The notes beneath the pieces were generated by a model. The model saw only the letters and a list, made by a program, of their open reading frames with translations. It had not been told where the DNA came from and ran no database searches. 48,276 bases of DNA from Mycobacterium kyorinense (GTDB lineage: Bacteria > Actinomycetota > Actinomycetes > Mycobacteriales > Mycobacteriaceae), in contig NZ_LQPE01000178.1 in the NCBI RefSeq assembly GCF_002101735.1, forward strand, positions 1 through 48,276, read 5' to 3'. A program made the translations under genes and the position numbers. Shown in pieces: positions 1-9,370 of this stretch (position 1 is its first letter; every line of letters starts with the position of its first letter).

Positions 1-111
1 GGTGTCTTCGCCCGCATCGCTCAACGCTTACTCGCACTGGCCGCCGTGATCTGGCACAACTGGAAAATCAACACCCCCACCAAACGATCACTGATCGCCT
101 ACGACCACTGA
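1..111 (+). mobile_element. C-terminal fragment of an IS982-like transposase
   Basis: An open frame enters from the left window edge and stops at 109-111. The last 36 residues contain ALAAVIWHNW and end in KRSLIAYDH, a pattern I associate with the C-terminus of IS982-family transposases of actinobacteria. The catalytic core lies outside the window, so I cannot say whether the element is intact. I saw no clear terminal inverted repeat in the 74 bases before the next gene. The family assignment is recognition from memory; the frame and stop are seen directly. Confidence 0.6.
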
Positions 112-185
112 CCGGGATAGGAATCACTCATCTAGCCGGCGTCGACCCGCTGCACTCGGCTTCGCCGAGCTTGCGATCGCCGCGC

Positions 186-620
186 CTAGTCGGCGCCGCC
201 CGGGAACGCCGTGGTGATCGGCCAGGCGCCCACCACCCGATTCCACCGCGCAGCCGTGACGGCGCTCTGGATCAGCGCGGTCACACCGAATTCGCGGTCC
301 TGCGGGGCTTCGGCCTGCTCGACCACCGCACGCCAGGCCACCTCGGTGTCCGTCTCCATCCGCGCCGCGAGCCGGGCCGCGTCGACCTCGTTGTCCACCC
401 GCATGGGCAGCTGATAGCCGGCGGCGGCAACGGGCGCGGTGACTTTGCGTGCGTCCAGCATCGCGATGACCTGGTCCCGACGTTCGCGGTGCTGGGTCAT
501 GGCGGCAGACACCAGGTCGTTCACGTCCGGGGCGCAACGGGCAGACACGATGCCGTAGCCGTAGATGACGGCGTGTTCGGTGGACAGCGCCGCGCACAGG
601 GCGTCGTCGTAAGCGGTCAC
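186..620 (-). CDS. DUF4439 ferritin-like protein (Rv2844-type)
   Basis: Predicted 144-residue Ala-rich, mostly helical protein. It resembles the DUF4439 ferritin-like family and by position matches M. tuberculosis Rv2844; function is unknown. I start it at the GTG at 620-618, whose bases overlap the TGA of the upstream gene (GTGA), so the two are translationally coupled. A longer reading to 668 would overlap that gene further and adds an Arg-rich, shadow-like N-terminus. No signal peptide or membrane segment is visible, so a cytoplasmic location is likely. The upstream partner looks like an exported protein of the same family, so the pair may be one exported and one cytosolic version. Confidence 0.72.
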   Translation of the reverse strand: MTAYDDALCAALSTEHAVIYGYGIVSARCAPDVNDLVSAAMTQHRERRDQVIAMLDARKVTAPVAAAGYQLPMRVDNEVDAARLAARMETDTEVAWRAVVEQAEAPQDREFGVTALIQSAVTAARWNRVVGAWPITTAFPGGAD

Positions 621-1129
621 GGCGCGGTGTCTTTCAACACCAGCCCGACGGTGTACGCGGCGGTGCACGCGGCCGCGATCGAGCCCATCAGGCCGGCCCG
701 GTATCCCGACTCGCTCATGGCCAGCTGACTTGCGCTGGCGGCCGACGCGCGCAGCGAGCCGACGACGTCGGACAGTGCCGGCGGCGGTCCGGGCGGGGCG
801 CTGGTCGTGGTTGTCGTCGTCGAGCTGGACGTGCTGGAAGTGATCCCGGCGACCCGGTCGATCTCGGCCGACAGCGCGGTCGCGTGCTGCTCACGCTCGG
901 AGGCGACCTGCTTCAGCGCGGCAGCCACCCGCGGCGACTCGGCGGTGGCAGCCGCCGTGGCCAGTTCGCTGTCGTGGCGGGCCAGCGCCAATTGCGCTTT
1001 CAGTGGGTCGACGGCGGGGGGCCGCTCCTGCCGCGAGCCGCACGCCGTCGCGGTGATCCCCAACGCGGCCAATGCGGCACCGCCGGCTAGCACGCGTCGC
1101 CTGGTCACGACCGGCACTGTCGGTGGCAC
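617..1129 (-). CDS. Exported Ala-rich DUF4439-type protein with Tat-like signal (Rv2843-type)
   Basis: The N-terminus carries TRRRVLAGGAALAALG followed by an Ala/Thr-rich stretch and a cysteine (TATACGS). This fits a twin-arginine signal, possibly a lipoprotein signal, though the lipobox is weak because Ala occupies the usual Leu position. The mature part is helical and Ala-rich with a short Ser/Thr tract in the middle. I chose the GTG at 1129, which has AGGAT a few bases upstream; GTG at 1108 would give a minimal Tat signal and ATG at 1165 a 182-residue protein. It is divergent from rimP and overlaps the following DUF4439 gene by four bases. Function is not known. Confidence 0.68.
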   Translation of the reverse strand: MPPTVPVVTRRRVLAGGAALAALGITATACGSRQERPPAVDPLKAQLALARHDSELATAAATAESPRVAAALKQVASEREQHATALSAEIDRVAGITSSTSSSTTTTTTSAPPGPPPALSDVVGSLRASAASASQLAMSESGYRAGLMGSIAAACTAAYTVGLVLKDTAP

Positions 1130-1278
1130 AGCAACATCCTGCCATTGCGCGCCGGAGGCAAGCATGACGCGGTGAGCGGACGCTCGCGGTCCCCGGCTGA
1201 CGGCGGATTCCTGGCGTATCGTTGGTTGCTGTTCCCAGGAACTTCGATGACCGGACAACTCAAGATGAGGAGCTCGCC

Positions 1279-1815
1279 GTGGCCACCGGGCTACCTTCGC
1301 AAACGCAGGTGATCGAGCTACTCGATGGCGAGTTCGCGCGCGCAGGCTACGAGATCGAAGACGTCGTCATCGACACCCGGACCCGTCCGCCGCGGATCAC
1401 GGTGATCGCCGACGGCGACACCGCACTGGACCTGGACACCATCGCCGCGTTGTCGCGATCGGCATCGAGAGTGCTCGACGGCGTCAAAAGCATTCACGGC
1501 CACTACGTGCTCGAGGTCAGCTCGCCCGGTGTGGAGCGCCCGCTGACCAGCGAAAAGCATTTCCGCCGCGCCCGCGGCCGCAAGGTCGAAATGGCCTTGA
1601 CCGACGGGTCCCAACTGACCGGCAGACTCGGCGAGGCCCGCGACAACACGGTGACGCTGGTCGTCCGCGACGGCCGCGACTTTGCGCTGCGTTCCATCCC
1701 GCTCGACGAGATCGACAAAGCCGTTGTGCAAGTTGAGTTTTCGTTGCCGGCCCAACGGGAGCTGGAGCTGGCCACGCAATCGGGTCGAGGTGCGGAAACG
1801 GAGGAGCGGCGCTGA
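1279..1815 (+). CDS. rimP: Ribosome maturation factor RimP
   Basis: 178-residue protein that helps assemble the 30S subunit. The N-terminal alpha/beta domain (roughly residues 10-85) includes the family pattern EVSSPGVERPL at its end, followed by the C-terminal SH3-like domain. The GTG at 1279 is preceded by GAGGAG at good spacing. The frame is open further upstream to 1222, but those residues do not resemble RimP. The stop overlaps the nusA start (TGATG), and rimP-nusA linkage is widespread in bacteria. It is the first gene of the plus-strand operon. Confidence 0.93.
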   Translation: MATGLPSQTQVIELLDGEFARAGYEIEDVVIDTRTRPPRITVIADGDTALDLDTIAALSRSASRVLDGVKSIHGHYVLEVSSPGVERPLTSEKHFRRARGRKVEMALTDGSQLTGRLGEARDNTVTLVVRDGRDFALRSIPLDEIDKAVVQVEFSLPAQRELELATQSGRGAETEERR

Positions 1816-2858
1816 TGAACATCGACATGGCCGCGCTGCACGCGATCGAAGCGGACAAAGGCATTTCGGTGGATGTGGTGGTGGAAACCATCAAATCGGC
1901 ATTGCTCACCGCTTACCGGCACACCGAAGGGCACCAACCGGACGCCCGTATCGACATCGACCGCAAGACCGGCGTCGTGCGGGTGATTGCCCGGGAGGTC
2001 GACGAACACGGCAACGTGCTCTCCGAATGGGACGACACCCCAGAAGGTTTCGGCCGGATTGCCGCCACCACCGCGCGGCAGGTGATCCTGCAGCGCCTTC
2101 GCGACGCCGAAAACGAGCGCAATTACGGCGAGTTCTCCACTCGCGAGGGCGAAATCGTCGCGGGGGTGATCCAACGCGACAGCCGCGCCAATGCACGCGG
2201 TCTCGTGGTCGTGCGGATGGGAAGTGAGACCAAGGGGTCCGAAGGGGTGATCCCGGCCGCCGAGCAGGTTCCCGGGGAAACCTACGAACACGGCGACCGG
2301 CTGCGCTGCTATGTGGTCGGCGTGACCCGCGGCGCCCGCGAGCCACTGATCACGCTGTCGCGCACCCACCCCAACTTGGTGCGCAAGCTGTTCTCGCTGG
2401 AGGTGCCGGAGATCGCCGACGGGTCGGTGGAGATCGTCGCCGTCGCGCGCGAAGCCGGGCACCGCTCCAAGATCGCGGTCAGGTCGAACGTTCCCGGATT
2501 GAACGCCAAGGGCGCCTGCATCGGCCCGATGGGTCAGCGAGTGCGAAACGTGATGAGCGAGCTGTCCGGGGAGAAGATCGACATCATCGACTACGACGAG
2601 GACCCGGCCCGCTTCGTCGCCAACGCGCTCTCGCCGGCCAAGGTGGTTTCGGTCACCGTCATCGACCAGTCGGCACGGGCCGCGCGGGTGGTCGTGCCCG
2701 ACTTCCAGTTGTCGCTGGCCATCGGCAAGGAAGGCCAGAACGCACGTCTGGCGGCCCGGCTGACGGGTTGGCGCATCGACATCCGTGGCGATTCGCCTGA
2801 ACACCCCGCCGGCCAACCGGACCACGGCGCCAGCCACGGCATGGCCCACGAGCGGTAG
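1815..2858 (+). CDS. nusA: Transcription termination/antitermination factor NusA
   Basis: 347-residue NusA that binds RNA polymerase and nascent RNA to modulate pausing, termination and rrn antitermination. Visible in order are the N-terminal polymerase-binding domain (about 1-105), the S1 domain (about 110-180) and two KH domains (about 180-325). These include the signature blocks GACIGPMGQRVR and AIGKEGQNARLAARLTGW. It lacks the C-terminal acidic repeats of E. coli NusA, as is normal for mycobacteria. It starts one base inside the rimP stop codon. The last 20 residues are a variable His/Gly-rich tail. Confidence 0.96.
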   Translation: MNIDMAALHAIEADKGISVDVVVETIKSALLTAYRHTEGHQPDARIDIDRKTGVVRVIAREVDEHGNVLSEWDDTPEGFGRIAATTARQVILQRLRDAENERNYGEFSTREGEIVAGVIQRDSRANARGLVVVRMGSETKGSEGVIPAAEQVPGETYEHGDRLRCYVVGVTRGAREPLITLSRTHPNLVRKLFSLEVPEIADGSVEIVAVAREAGHRSKIAVRSNVPGLNAKGACIGPMGQRVRNVMSELSGEKIDIIDYDEDPARFVANALSPAKVVSVTVIDQSARAARVVVPDFQLSLAIGKEGQNARLAARLTGWRIDIRGDSPEHPAGQPDHGASHGMAHER

Positions 2859-2923
2859 CAACGGGTCGCCACCGAACGGGCCAGCCGGTGCTGAGCGCCG
2901 GCCCGGTGCAGGTAAACTGAGCC

Positions 2924-3286
2924 GTGATCCAGCGCGAGACTTCGGCCTCGGCGCATCGACGCACCGAAGGACCGGTGCGGACATGCGTCGGCTGCCGGAA
3001 GCGAGAGTTGGCCGTCGAACTGCTTCGAGTGGTGGCGGTGTCGAGCGGGAACGGCAAATACGCCGTAATCGTCGACACAGCAGGTAACCTGCCGGGGCGG
3101 GGTGCGTGGCTGCATCCCTCACCGCAGTGCACGCGCGAGGCGATCCGGCGGCGAGCTTTCACCCGAGCGCTGCGCATCACCGGTTCACCGGACACATCCG
3201 CGGTGGTCGAGCATGTCGATTCGCTCGGCGCACCCGGCAACAGGACAGGTAGCAAAGAACATGAGCACACCGTGAAGTCCCGATGA
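2924..3286 (+). CDS. ylxR: YlxR/RnpM family RNA-binding protein (DUF448)
   Basis: 120-residue protein of the YlxR family, known elsewhere as an RNA-binding protein; the B. subtilis member was named RnpM for its effect on RNase P. The family core RTCVGCR lies near residue 20, and the conserved GRGAWLHPS and RAFTRALR blocks follow. The GTG at 2924 sits 65 bases after nusA. The N-terminal 15 residues and the last 25 residues are not part of the compact domain. Its place between nusA and infB is the standard bacterial arrangement, and in M. tuberculosis it corresponds to Rv2840c. Confidence 0.88.
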   Translation: MIQRETSASAHRRTEGPVRTCVGCRKRELAVELLRVVAVSSGNGKYAVIVDTAGNLPGRGAWLHPSPQCTREAIRRRAFTRALRITGSPDTSAVVEHVDSLGAPGNRTGSKEHEHTVKSR

Positions 3287-3352
3287 CCATGCGTCATAGC
3301 TAAACCCGAGGCGCGGCCCACCACCGCTGTCGCCTCATGGACAGGAGAAGTA

Positions 3353-6010
3353 GTGGCAGGCAAGGCCCGCGTACACGAGTTGGCCAAGGAACTCGGTGTT
3401 ACCAGCAAGGAAGTTCTCGCCCGGCTGAGCGAACAGGGCGAATTCGTCAAATCGGCATCCTCGACGGTCGAGGCGCCCGTGGCGCGCCGGCTGCGCGAGT
3501 CGTTCGGCGGTGGCAAGCCCGCCGCGGAGAAGACCGCCGGCAACGGCGCACCCGCGAAGGCGGCCAAGGCCGGCGCCGCCCCGGCGCCGGAGAAACCGGA
3601 GAAAAAGGCACCGGCACCGGCCGCTGAGTCGCCCGCGCCGCCGGCCCCGCCCGTCGCGCAGCCTCAAGCCGCGCCGCCCCCCGCGCGCCCGGGCCCCACG
3701 CCCGGCCCGCGGCCCAGCGCGGCGCCCAAGCCGGCCGCCCGCACTCCGCGCGTCGGCAACAACCCGTTCTCGTCGGCGCAGCCCGTCGAGCGGCCCATTC
3801 CTCGTCCTCCCGCGCCGCGTCCCGGCGCCCCCAGGCCCGGCGCCCCGCGTCCCGGCATGTCGCCGGGCAGCATGCCGCCGCGGCCGGGCGGAGCCGCAGG
3901 TCAGGGCCGTCCGCCGCGCCCCGGCGCCCCGCGGCCCGGGCCCGGCGGCCGTCCTGGCGCGCCGGCTGGCGGGCGTCCCGGCGGCGGTGGCGGCGGCTAC
4001 CGAGGCGGCGGAGGCGGAGTCGGTGCCCCGCCCGCGGGCGGTTTCCGCGGCCGCCCGGGTGGCGGCGGTGGTCGTCCCGGCCAGCGCGGCGGCGCGGCCG
4101 GCGCGTTCGGCCGTCCCGGCGGCGCCCCGAAACGCGGCCGCAAGTCCAAGCGGCAGAAGCGCCAGGAATACGACTCGATGCAGGCCCCGGTCGTCGGCGG
4201 CGTGCGGCTGCCGCACGGCAACGGCGAGACCATCCGGCTGGCCCGCGGCGCGTCGCTGTCCGACTTCGCCGAGAAGATCGACGCCAACCCCGCCGCGCTG
4301 GTGCAGGCGCTGTTCAACCTCGGCGAGATGGTGACCGCCACCCAGTCGGTCGGCGACGAGACCCTCGAGCTGCTCGGCAGCGAGATGAACTACAACGTGC
4401 AGGTCGTGTCGCCCGAGGACGAGGACCGCGAGCTGCTGGAGTCGTTTGACCTCTCCTACGGAGAAGACACAGGAGACGAAGGCGATTTACAGACCCGCCC
4501 GCCGGTGGTGACCGTGATGGGTCACGTCGACCACGGGAAGACCCGGCTGCTGGACACCATCCGCCAGGCCAACGTCCGCGAGGCCGAGGCCGGCGGCATC
4601 ACCCAGCACATCGGCGCCTACCAGGTGCCGGTGGACCTCGACGGCGACCAACGGCTGATCACCTTCATCGACACCCCGGGGCACGAGGCGTTCACCGCGA
4701 TGCGTGCCCGCGGTGCCAAGGCCACCGACATCGCGATCCTGGTGGTGGCCGCCGACGACGGTGTCATGCCGCAGACGGTGGAGGCCATCAACCACGCTCA
4801 GGCCGCCGACGTGCCGATCGTGGTGGCGGTCAACAAGATCGACAAGGAGGGCGCCGACCCGCAGAAGATCCGCGGGCAGCTCACCGAATACGGTTTGGTG
4901 CCAGAGGAATTCGGCGGCGACACGATGTTCGTCGACATCTCCGCCAAGCAGGGCACCAACATCGAGGCGCTGCTGGAGGCGGTGCTGCTGACCGCCGACG
5001 CCGCACTGGACCTGCGGGCCAACCCCGACATGGAAGCCCAGGGTGTGGCGATCGAGGCGCACCTGGACCGCGGTCGCGGCCCGGTGGCCACCGTGCTGGT
5101 GCAGCGCGGCACGCTGCACGTCGGCGACTCGGTGGTCGCGGGCGACGCCTACGGCCGGGTGCGGCGGATGGTCGACGAGTACGGCGAGGACGTCGAGGCG
5201 GCGCTGCCGTCGCGGCCGGTGCAGGTCATCGGCTTCACCTCGGTGCCCGGCGCCGGCGACAACTTCCTCGTCGTCGACGAGGACCGCATCGCCCGCCAGA
5301 TCGCCGACCGGCGCAGCGCGCGCAAGCGCAACGCACTGGCGGCGCGGTCGCGCAAGCGGATCAGCCTGGAGGACCTGGACTCGGCGCTGAAGGAAACCAG
5401 CCAGCTCAACCTGATCCTCAAGGGCGACAACGCCGGTACCGTCGAGGCGCTGGAGGAAGCCCTGATGGGAATCCAGGTCGACGACGAGGTGGCGCTGCGC
5501 GTGATCGACCGCGGCGTCGGTGGCATCACCGAGACCAACGTCAACCTGGCCTCGGCGTCCGACGCGGTGATCATCGGGTTCAACGTGCGCGCCGAGGGCA
5601 AGGCCACCGAGCTGGCCAACCGCGAGGGCGTCGACATTCGCTACTACTCGGTGATCTACCAGGCGATCGACGAGATCGAGAAGGCCCTGCGCGGCATGCT
5701 CAAGCCGGTCTACGAGGAAAACCAGTTGGGCCGCGCCGAGATCCGCGCGCTGTTCCGCAGCAGCAAGGTCGGTGTCATCGCCGGATGTCTGGTCACCTCG
5801 GGTGTGATGCGCCGCAACGCCAAAGCGCGGCTGCTGCGCGACAACATCGTGGTCGCCGAGAACCTCACCGTGCAGTCTTTGCGACGGGAGAAGGACGACG
5901 TCACCGAGGTCCGCGACGGCTACGAGTGCGGTTTGACGCTGGGCTACAACGACATCAAGGAAGGCGACGTCATCGAGACCTATGAACTGGTCGAAAAGGA
6001 GCGTCACTAG
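3353..6010 (+). CDS. infB: Translation initiation factor IF-2
   Basis: 885-residue GTPase that places initiator fMet-tRNA on the 30S subunit and promotes subunit joining. A short N-terminal IF2 helical domain (about 1-55) is followed by a long Ala/Pro/Gly/Arg low-complexity linker (about 60-265). Next come the IF2 N2 region, the G domain with P-loop GHVDHGKT near residue 390, DTPGHE and NKID, then the beta-barrel and C-terminal tRNA-binding domains. The GTG start is preceded by AGGAG. The length is close to that of other mycobacterial IF-2 proteins. rbfA begins two bases after the stop. Confidence 0.97.
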   Translation: MAGKARVHELAKELGVTSKEVLARLSEQGEFVKSASSTVEAPVARRLRESFGGGKPAAEKTAGNGAPAKAAKAGAAPAPEKPEKKAPAPAAESPAPPAPPVAQPQAAPPPARPGPTPGPRPSAAPKPAARTPRVGNNPFSSAQPVERPIPRPPAPRPGAPRPGAPRPGMSPGSMPPRPGGAAGQGRPPRPGAPRPGPGGRPGAPAGGRPGGGGGGYRGGGGGVGAPPAGGFRGRPGGGGGRPGQRGGAAGAFGRPGGAPKRGRKSKRQKRQEYDSMQAPVVGGVRLPHGNGETIRLARGASLSDFAEKIDANPAALVQALFNLGEMVTATQSVGDETLELLGSEMNYNVQVVSPEDEDRELLESFDLSYGEDTGDEGDLQTRPPVVTVMGHVDHGKTRLLDTIRQANVREAEAGGITQHIGAYQVPVDLDGDQRLITFIDTPGHEAFTAMRARGAKATDIAILVVAADDGVMPQTVEAINHAQAADVPIVVAVNKIDKEGADPQKIRGQLTEYGLVPEEFGGDTMFVDISAKQGTNIEALLEAVLLTADAALDLRANPDMEAQGVAIEAHLDRGRGPVATVLVQRGTLHVGDSVVAGDAYGRVRRMVDEYGEDVEAALPSRPVQVIGFTSVPGAGDNFLVVDEDRIARQIADRRSARKRNALAARSRKRISLEDLDSALKETSQLNLILKGDNAGTVEALEEALMGIQVDDEVALRVIDRGVGGITETNVNLASASDAVIIGFNVRAEGKATELANREGVDIRYYSVIYQAIDEIEKALRGMLKPVYEENQLGRAEIRALFRSSKVGVIAGCLVTSGVMRRNAKARLLRDNIVVAENLTVQSLRREKDDVTEVRDGYECGLTLGYNDIKEGDVIETYELVEKERH

Positions 6011-6012
6011 GC

Positions 6013-6495
6013 ATGGCTGATCCGGCCCGCGCACGCCGGCTCGCCAAGCGGATCTCGACGATCGTCGCGTCGGCGATCGAGTACGAGATCAAGGACCCGC
6101 GACTGGCCGGTGTCACGATCACCGACGCCAAGGTGACCGCCGACCTGCACGACGCGACCCTGTATTACACGGTGATCGGTCGCACCCTCGACGACGAGCC
6201 GGATTACGCCGGAGCGGCCGCGGCGCTGGAAAGTGCCAAGGGCGTATTGCGGAGCAAGGTCGGCGCGGGCACCGGGGTGCGGTTCACCCCCACGCTGACG
6301 TTCAGCAGGGACACGGTGCCCGACGCCGCGCACCGGATGGAGGAGCTGCTGGCGCGTGCCCGCGCCGCCGACGCCGACCTGGCCCGGGTCCGCGCGGGTG
6401 CCAAACCGGCCGGCGAAGCCGACCCCTACCGCGTGAGCCCGGCGGACGCCGGCGCAGAGGGAGACGCCGGTGACGACGATCGATCCGACGACTGA
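6013..6495 (+). CDS. rbfA: 30S ribosome-binding factor RbfA
   Basis: 160-residue cold-shock/30S maturation factor that binds near the 5' helix of 16S rRNA. The KH-like fold covers about residues 5-115 (family blocks IKDPRL, VTITDAKVTADL and RFTPTLTF). A 45-residue Ala/Asp-rich tail follows, as is common in mycobacteria. It begins just after infB. Its tail overlaps the start of the downstream phosphoesterase gene by 26 bases in another frame, suggesting translational coupling. Confidence 0.94.
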   Translation: MADPARARRLAKRISTIVASAIEYEIKDPRLAGVTITDAKVTADLHDATLYYTVIGRTLDDEPDYAGAAAALESAKGVLRSKVGAGTGVRFTPTLTFSRDTVPDAAHRMEELLARARAADADLARVRAGAKPAGEADPYRVSPADAGAEGDAGDDDRSDD

Positions 6496-7465
6496 GCCGG
6501 CCGTGCAACGCGTCGACGCCGTCGGCGCCGCCGAGCTGCTGTCCGCGGCCGGGACCGTGGGCGTGGTCTGCCACGTGTATCCCGACGCCGACACGATCGG
6601 CGCCGGGCTGGCGCTGGGCTTGGTGCTCGACCAGTGTGGCAAGGACGTGCAAGTCAGCTTCGCCGCGCCTGCGACGCTTCCGGAGTCGCTGCAGTCACTG
6701 CCCGGCGGCCGGCTGCTGGTCGATCCGGATACTTTCCGTCGCGACGTCGACCTCGTTGTGACCGTGGATATTCCGAGTGTGAACCGGCTCGGCGGGCTGC
6801 AGGGTCTGGCGGCCGAAGGGCAGGAGTTGTTGGTCATCGACCACCACGCCTCCAACCAATTGTTCGGCACCGCCAACTTCGTCGACCCGTCGGCGGATTC
6901 CACCACGATGCTCGTCGCCGAATTGCTCGACGCGTGGGGGAAGCCGATCGATATCGAAGTCGCGCACTGCCTCTACGCCGGGCTGACCACCGATACCGGC
7001 TCGTTCCGGTGGGCCAGCGCACGCGCGCATCGGTTGGCGGCGCGGCTGGTCGAGCTCGGTGTGGACAACGCCGCGGTCAGCCGGGCCCTGCTGGACACCC
7101 ATCCGTTTGCGTGGCTGATGATGCTGTCCCGGGTGCTGGGCTCGGCGCAGCTGGTGCCCGACGCGGTGGGCGGCCGCGGCCTGGTGTACGCGGTCGTGGA
7201 CAACGGGGAGTGGATCGACTCGCGGCCGGAGGAAGTCGAAAGCATCGTCGACATTGTGCGCACCACCGCGCAGGCCGAGGTGGCCGCGGTGTTCAAAGAG
7301 GTTGCGCCGCAACAGTGGACGGTATCGATGCGGGCGAAGTCGGTGGTGGATCTGGCCGCGGTCGCCTCGACGTTCGGCGGCGGGGGTCATCGGCTGGCCG
7401 CCGGCTATTCGATCGCCGGTTCGGTCGACGACGTGGTGGCCAGACTGCGCGCCGCCCTCGGGTGA
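6470..7465 (+). CDS. nrnA: DHH/DHHA1 phosphoesterase, NrnA-like nanoRNase (Rv2837c-type)
   Basis: 331-residue DHH-family phosphoesterase expected to degrade very short RNAs and pApA/pAp; the M. tuberculosis counterpart Rv2837c is described with these activities. Metal-binding motifs visible are HVYPDADTIGAG (near residue 35), the VDIPS Asp, VIDHHASN with the DHH triad (near 123), and a later Asp at TTDTGS. The C-terminal DHHA1 substrate motif GGGGHRLAAG is near residue 303. The GTG at 6470 lies inside rbfA, and the stop overlaps the next start (GTGA). Linkage with rbfA is common in Gram-positive bacteria. Confidence 0.92.
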   Translation: MTTIDPTTEPAVQRVDAVGAAELLSAAGTVGVVCHVYPDADTIGAGLALGLVLDQCGKDVQVSFAAPATLPESLQSLPGGRLLVDPDTFRRDVDLVVTVDIPSVNRLGGLQGLAAEGQELLVIDHHASNQLFGTANFVDPSADSTTMLVAELLDAWGKPIDIEVAHCLYAGLTTDTGSFRWASARAHRLAARLVELGVDNAAVSRALLDTHPFAWLMMLSRVLGSAQLVPDAVGGRGLVYAVVDNGEWIDSRPEEVESIVDIVRTTAQAEVAAVFKEVAPQQWTVSMRAKSVVDLAAVASTFGGGGHRLAAGYSIAGSVDDVVARLRAALG

Positions 7466-8781
7466 CCGAGACGGGTCGACCCGCTGCCGGCGGCCGCCAG
7501 ATCGCCGGTTTGGCGTTACCCGCGCTGGGCGTGCTCGCGGCCGAACCTCTCTATCTGCTGTTCGACACCGCGGTGGTCGGCCGGCTGGGCGCGCTGAGCC
7601 TGGCGGGGTTGGCCGTCGGCGCGCTGATCCTCGGGCTGGTTGGCTCCGATTCGACGTTCCTGTCATATGGCACGACGGCCCGCTCGGCCCGCTATTTCGG
7701 TGCGGGGGACCGGGTTTCGGCGGTTGGTGAAGGCGTGCAGGCGACCTGGCTGGCGCTGGGTCTGGGTGCGCTGGTCGTCGTCGTGGTGCAGGCCGCGGCG
7801 GTGCCGTTGGCGTCGGTAATCGCGTCCGGCGGCGACATCTCCACGGCGGCGTTGTCGTGGCTGCGGATCGCAATCCTGGGCGCGCCTGCCATTTTGGTGT
7901 CAATGGCCGGCAACGGATGGCTGCGCGGGGTGCAGGACACCGTGCGGCCGCTGCGCTATGTGGTTGCCGGCTTCGGGTTGTCGGCACTGCTGTGTCCACT
8001 GTTGGTGTACGGCTGGCTCGGGCTCCCGCGCATGGAGCTGGCCGGTTCGGCGGTGGCCAACCTGGTGGGACAGTGGTTGGCCGCGTTGCTGTTCGGGCGG
8101 GCGCTGTTGGCCGAGCGGGTGCCACTGCGGCTCAATCGCGCTGTGCTGCGGGCCCAGATCGTGATGGGCCGTGACCTGATGCTGCGAACGCTTGCCTTTC
8201 AGGCCTGCTTCGTGTCGGCGGCCGCGGTGGCGGCCCGGTTCGGCGCCGCCGCGCTGGGCGCACACCAGGTGGTGCTGCAGTTATGGGAATTCCTTGCGCT
8301 GGTGCTGGATTCGCTGGCAATTGCGGCGCAAGCCCTGGTGGGTGCGTCGCTGGGCGCCGGCAGCATCGAACACGCCAAGTCGGTGGCGCGACGAGTCACG
8401 GTGTTCTCGGCGCTCGCCGCGACACTGCTTGCCGTAATGTTCGCCGCAGGCGCCGCAGTGCTGCCCGAGTTGTTCACCGACGACCGGTCGGTGTTGGCCG
8501 TGATCGGGGTGCCGTGGTGGTATTTGGTGGCCCAATTGCCTGTTGCCGGAATCGTTTTCGCCCTCGACGGGGTGTTGCTGGGCGCCGGCGATGCCGCGTT
8601 CATGCGCACCGCGACGGTGATCAGCGCGCTGGTCGGGTTCCTGCCCCTGACGTGGCTGTCGCTGGTGTTCGGGTGGGGCCTCGCAGGAATCTGGGCCGGC
8701 CTGACCAGCTTCGTCGTGCTACGGCTGTGCTTCGTCGGTGCCCGCACCCTTTCGGGCCGCTGGGCGGTGATCGGAACGTGA
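7462..8781 (+). CDS. dinF: MATE-family efflux transporter DinF
   Basis: 439-residue inner-membrane protein with about 12 hydrophobic segments and the MATE opening pattern GLALPALGVLAAEPLYLLFDTAVVG shortened here to its key features: Pro-rich helix 1 and the DTAVVG motif. The family exports drugs or cationic compounds using Na+ or H+ gradients; the actual substrate is unknown. The GTG at 7462 overlaps the previous stop by three bases. The length equals my recollection of Rv2836c. It ends six bases before the acetyltransferase gene, so the same transcript probably continues. Confidence 0.9.
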   Translation: MTETGRPAAGGRQIAGLALPALGVLAAEPLYLLFDTAVVGRLGALSLAGLAVGALILGLVGSDSTFLSYGTTARSARYFGAGDRVSAVGEGVQATWLALGLGALVVVVVQAAAVPLASVIASGGDISTAALSWLRIAILGAPAILVSMAGNGWLRGVQDTVRPLRYVVAGFGLSALLCPLLVYGWLGLPRMELAGSAVANLVGQWLAALLFGRALLAERVPLRLNRAVLRAQIVMGRDLMLRTLAFQACFVSAAAVAARFGAAALGAHQVVLQLWEFLALVLDSLAIAAQALVGASLGAGSIEHAKSVARRVTVFSALAATLLAVMFAAGAAVLPELFTDDRSVLAVIGVPWWYLVAQLPVAGIVFALDGVLLGAGDAAFMRTATVISALVGFLPLTWLSLVFGWGLAGIWAGLTSFVVLRLCFVGARTLSGRWAVIGT

Positions 8782-8787
8782 GGACGC

Positions 8788-9357
8788 ATGGCTAGTCAAC
8801 GGGAGCGAATGCTCAGCGGCGCCCTCTACCAGGCGAGCGACCCCGACCTCGTCGAGAGCAGGAGGGCATGTCAGCGCTTGCTCGATGCGTTCAACGCGAC
8901 CTCGGCCGACGAGGACGAGCGCAGACAGCAGGTGCTGCACGAGCTGCTGGGATCGCTGGGCGACGGTTCGGTGATACTGCCGCGATTCCAATGCGATTAC
9001 GGGACCTACATCAGCGTGGGCGCGAACAGTTTTGTCAACTACGACGCGATCCTGCTGGACTGCGCACCGATCAGCATCGGCGACGACGTGTCGATCGGTC
9101 CCCGTGTCCAGCTGCTCACGGCGCAGCACCCGGTCGACGACTACCAGACCCGCCGGGAGGCCTGGGAATCCGCGTCGCCCATCGCGATTGGCGACAATGT
9201 ATGGCTCGGAGGCGGGGTCATCGTCTGTCCCGGGGTATCGATCGGTGACAACTCGGTTGTCGGCGCCGGCAGTGTCGTCACCAGGGATGTGCCGGCGGGC
9301 GTGCTGGCGGCCGGTAACCCGTGCCGGGTGATCAGGGAAATAACCGGCCGGCGCTAG
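8788..9357 (+). CDS. Maltose/galactoside O-acetyltransferase-like hexapeptide protein
   Basis: 189-residue acetyl-CoA-dependent O-acetyltransferase of the Maa/LacA/NodL type. The N-terminal maltose acetyltransferase helix region (RMLSGALYQASDP) is followed by left-handed beta-helix repeats. The typical catalytic His context is TAQHPVDDYQTRR near residue 113, and the end is SVVTRDVPAGVLAAGNPCRVIR. The usual acceptors are sugars, but the substrate cannot be read from sequence. It sits six bases after dinF and is not part of the M. tuberculosis operon as I remember it, so it looks like an accessory operon extension. Confidence 0.87.
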   Translation: MASQRERMLSGALYQASDPDLVESRRACQRLLDAFNATSADEDERRQQVLHELLGSLGDGSVILPRFQCDYGTYISVGANSFVNYDAILLDCAPISIGDDVSIGPRVQLLTAQHPVDDYQTRREAWESASPIAIGDNVWLGGGVIVCPGVSIGDNSVVGAGSVVTRDVPAGVLAAGNPCRVIREITGRR

Positions 9358-9370
9358 TCGCGCGGGTGGT

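Noticed and set aside
3560..4130. Repetitive GC-rich stretch inside infB that could pass for a repeat array
   Set aside because: It is the Pro/Gly/Arg-rich linker of IF-2, in frame, and normal for actinobacteria.
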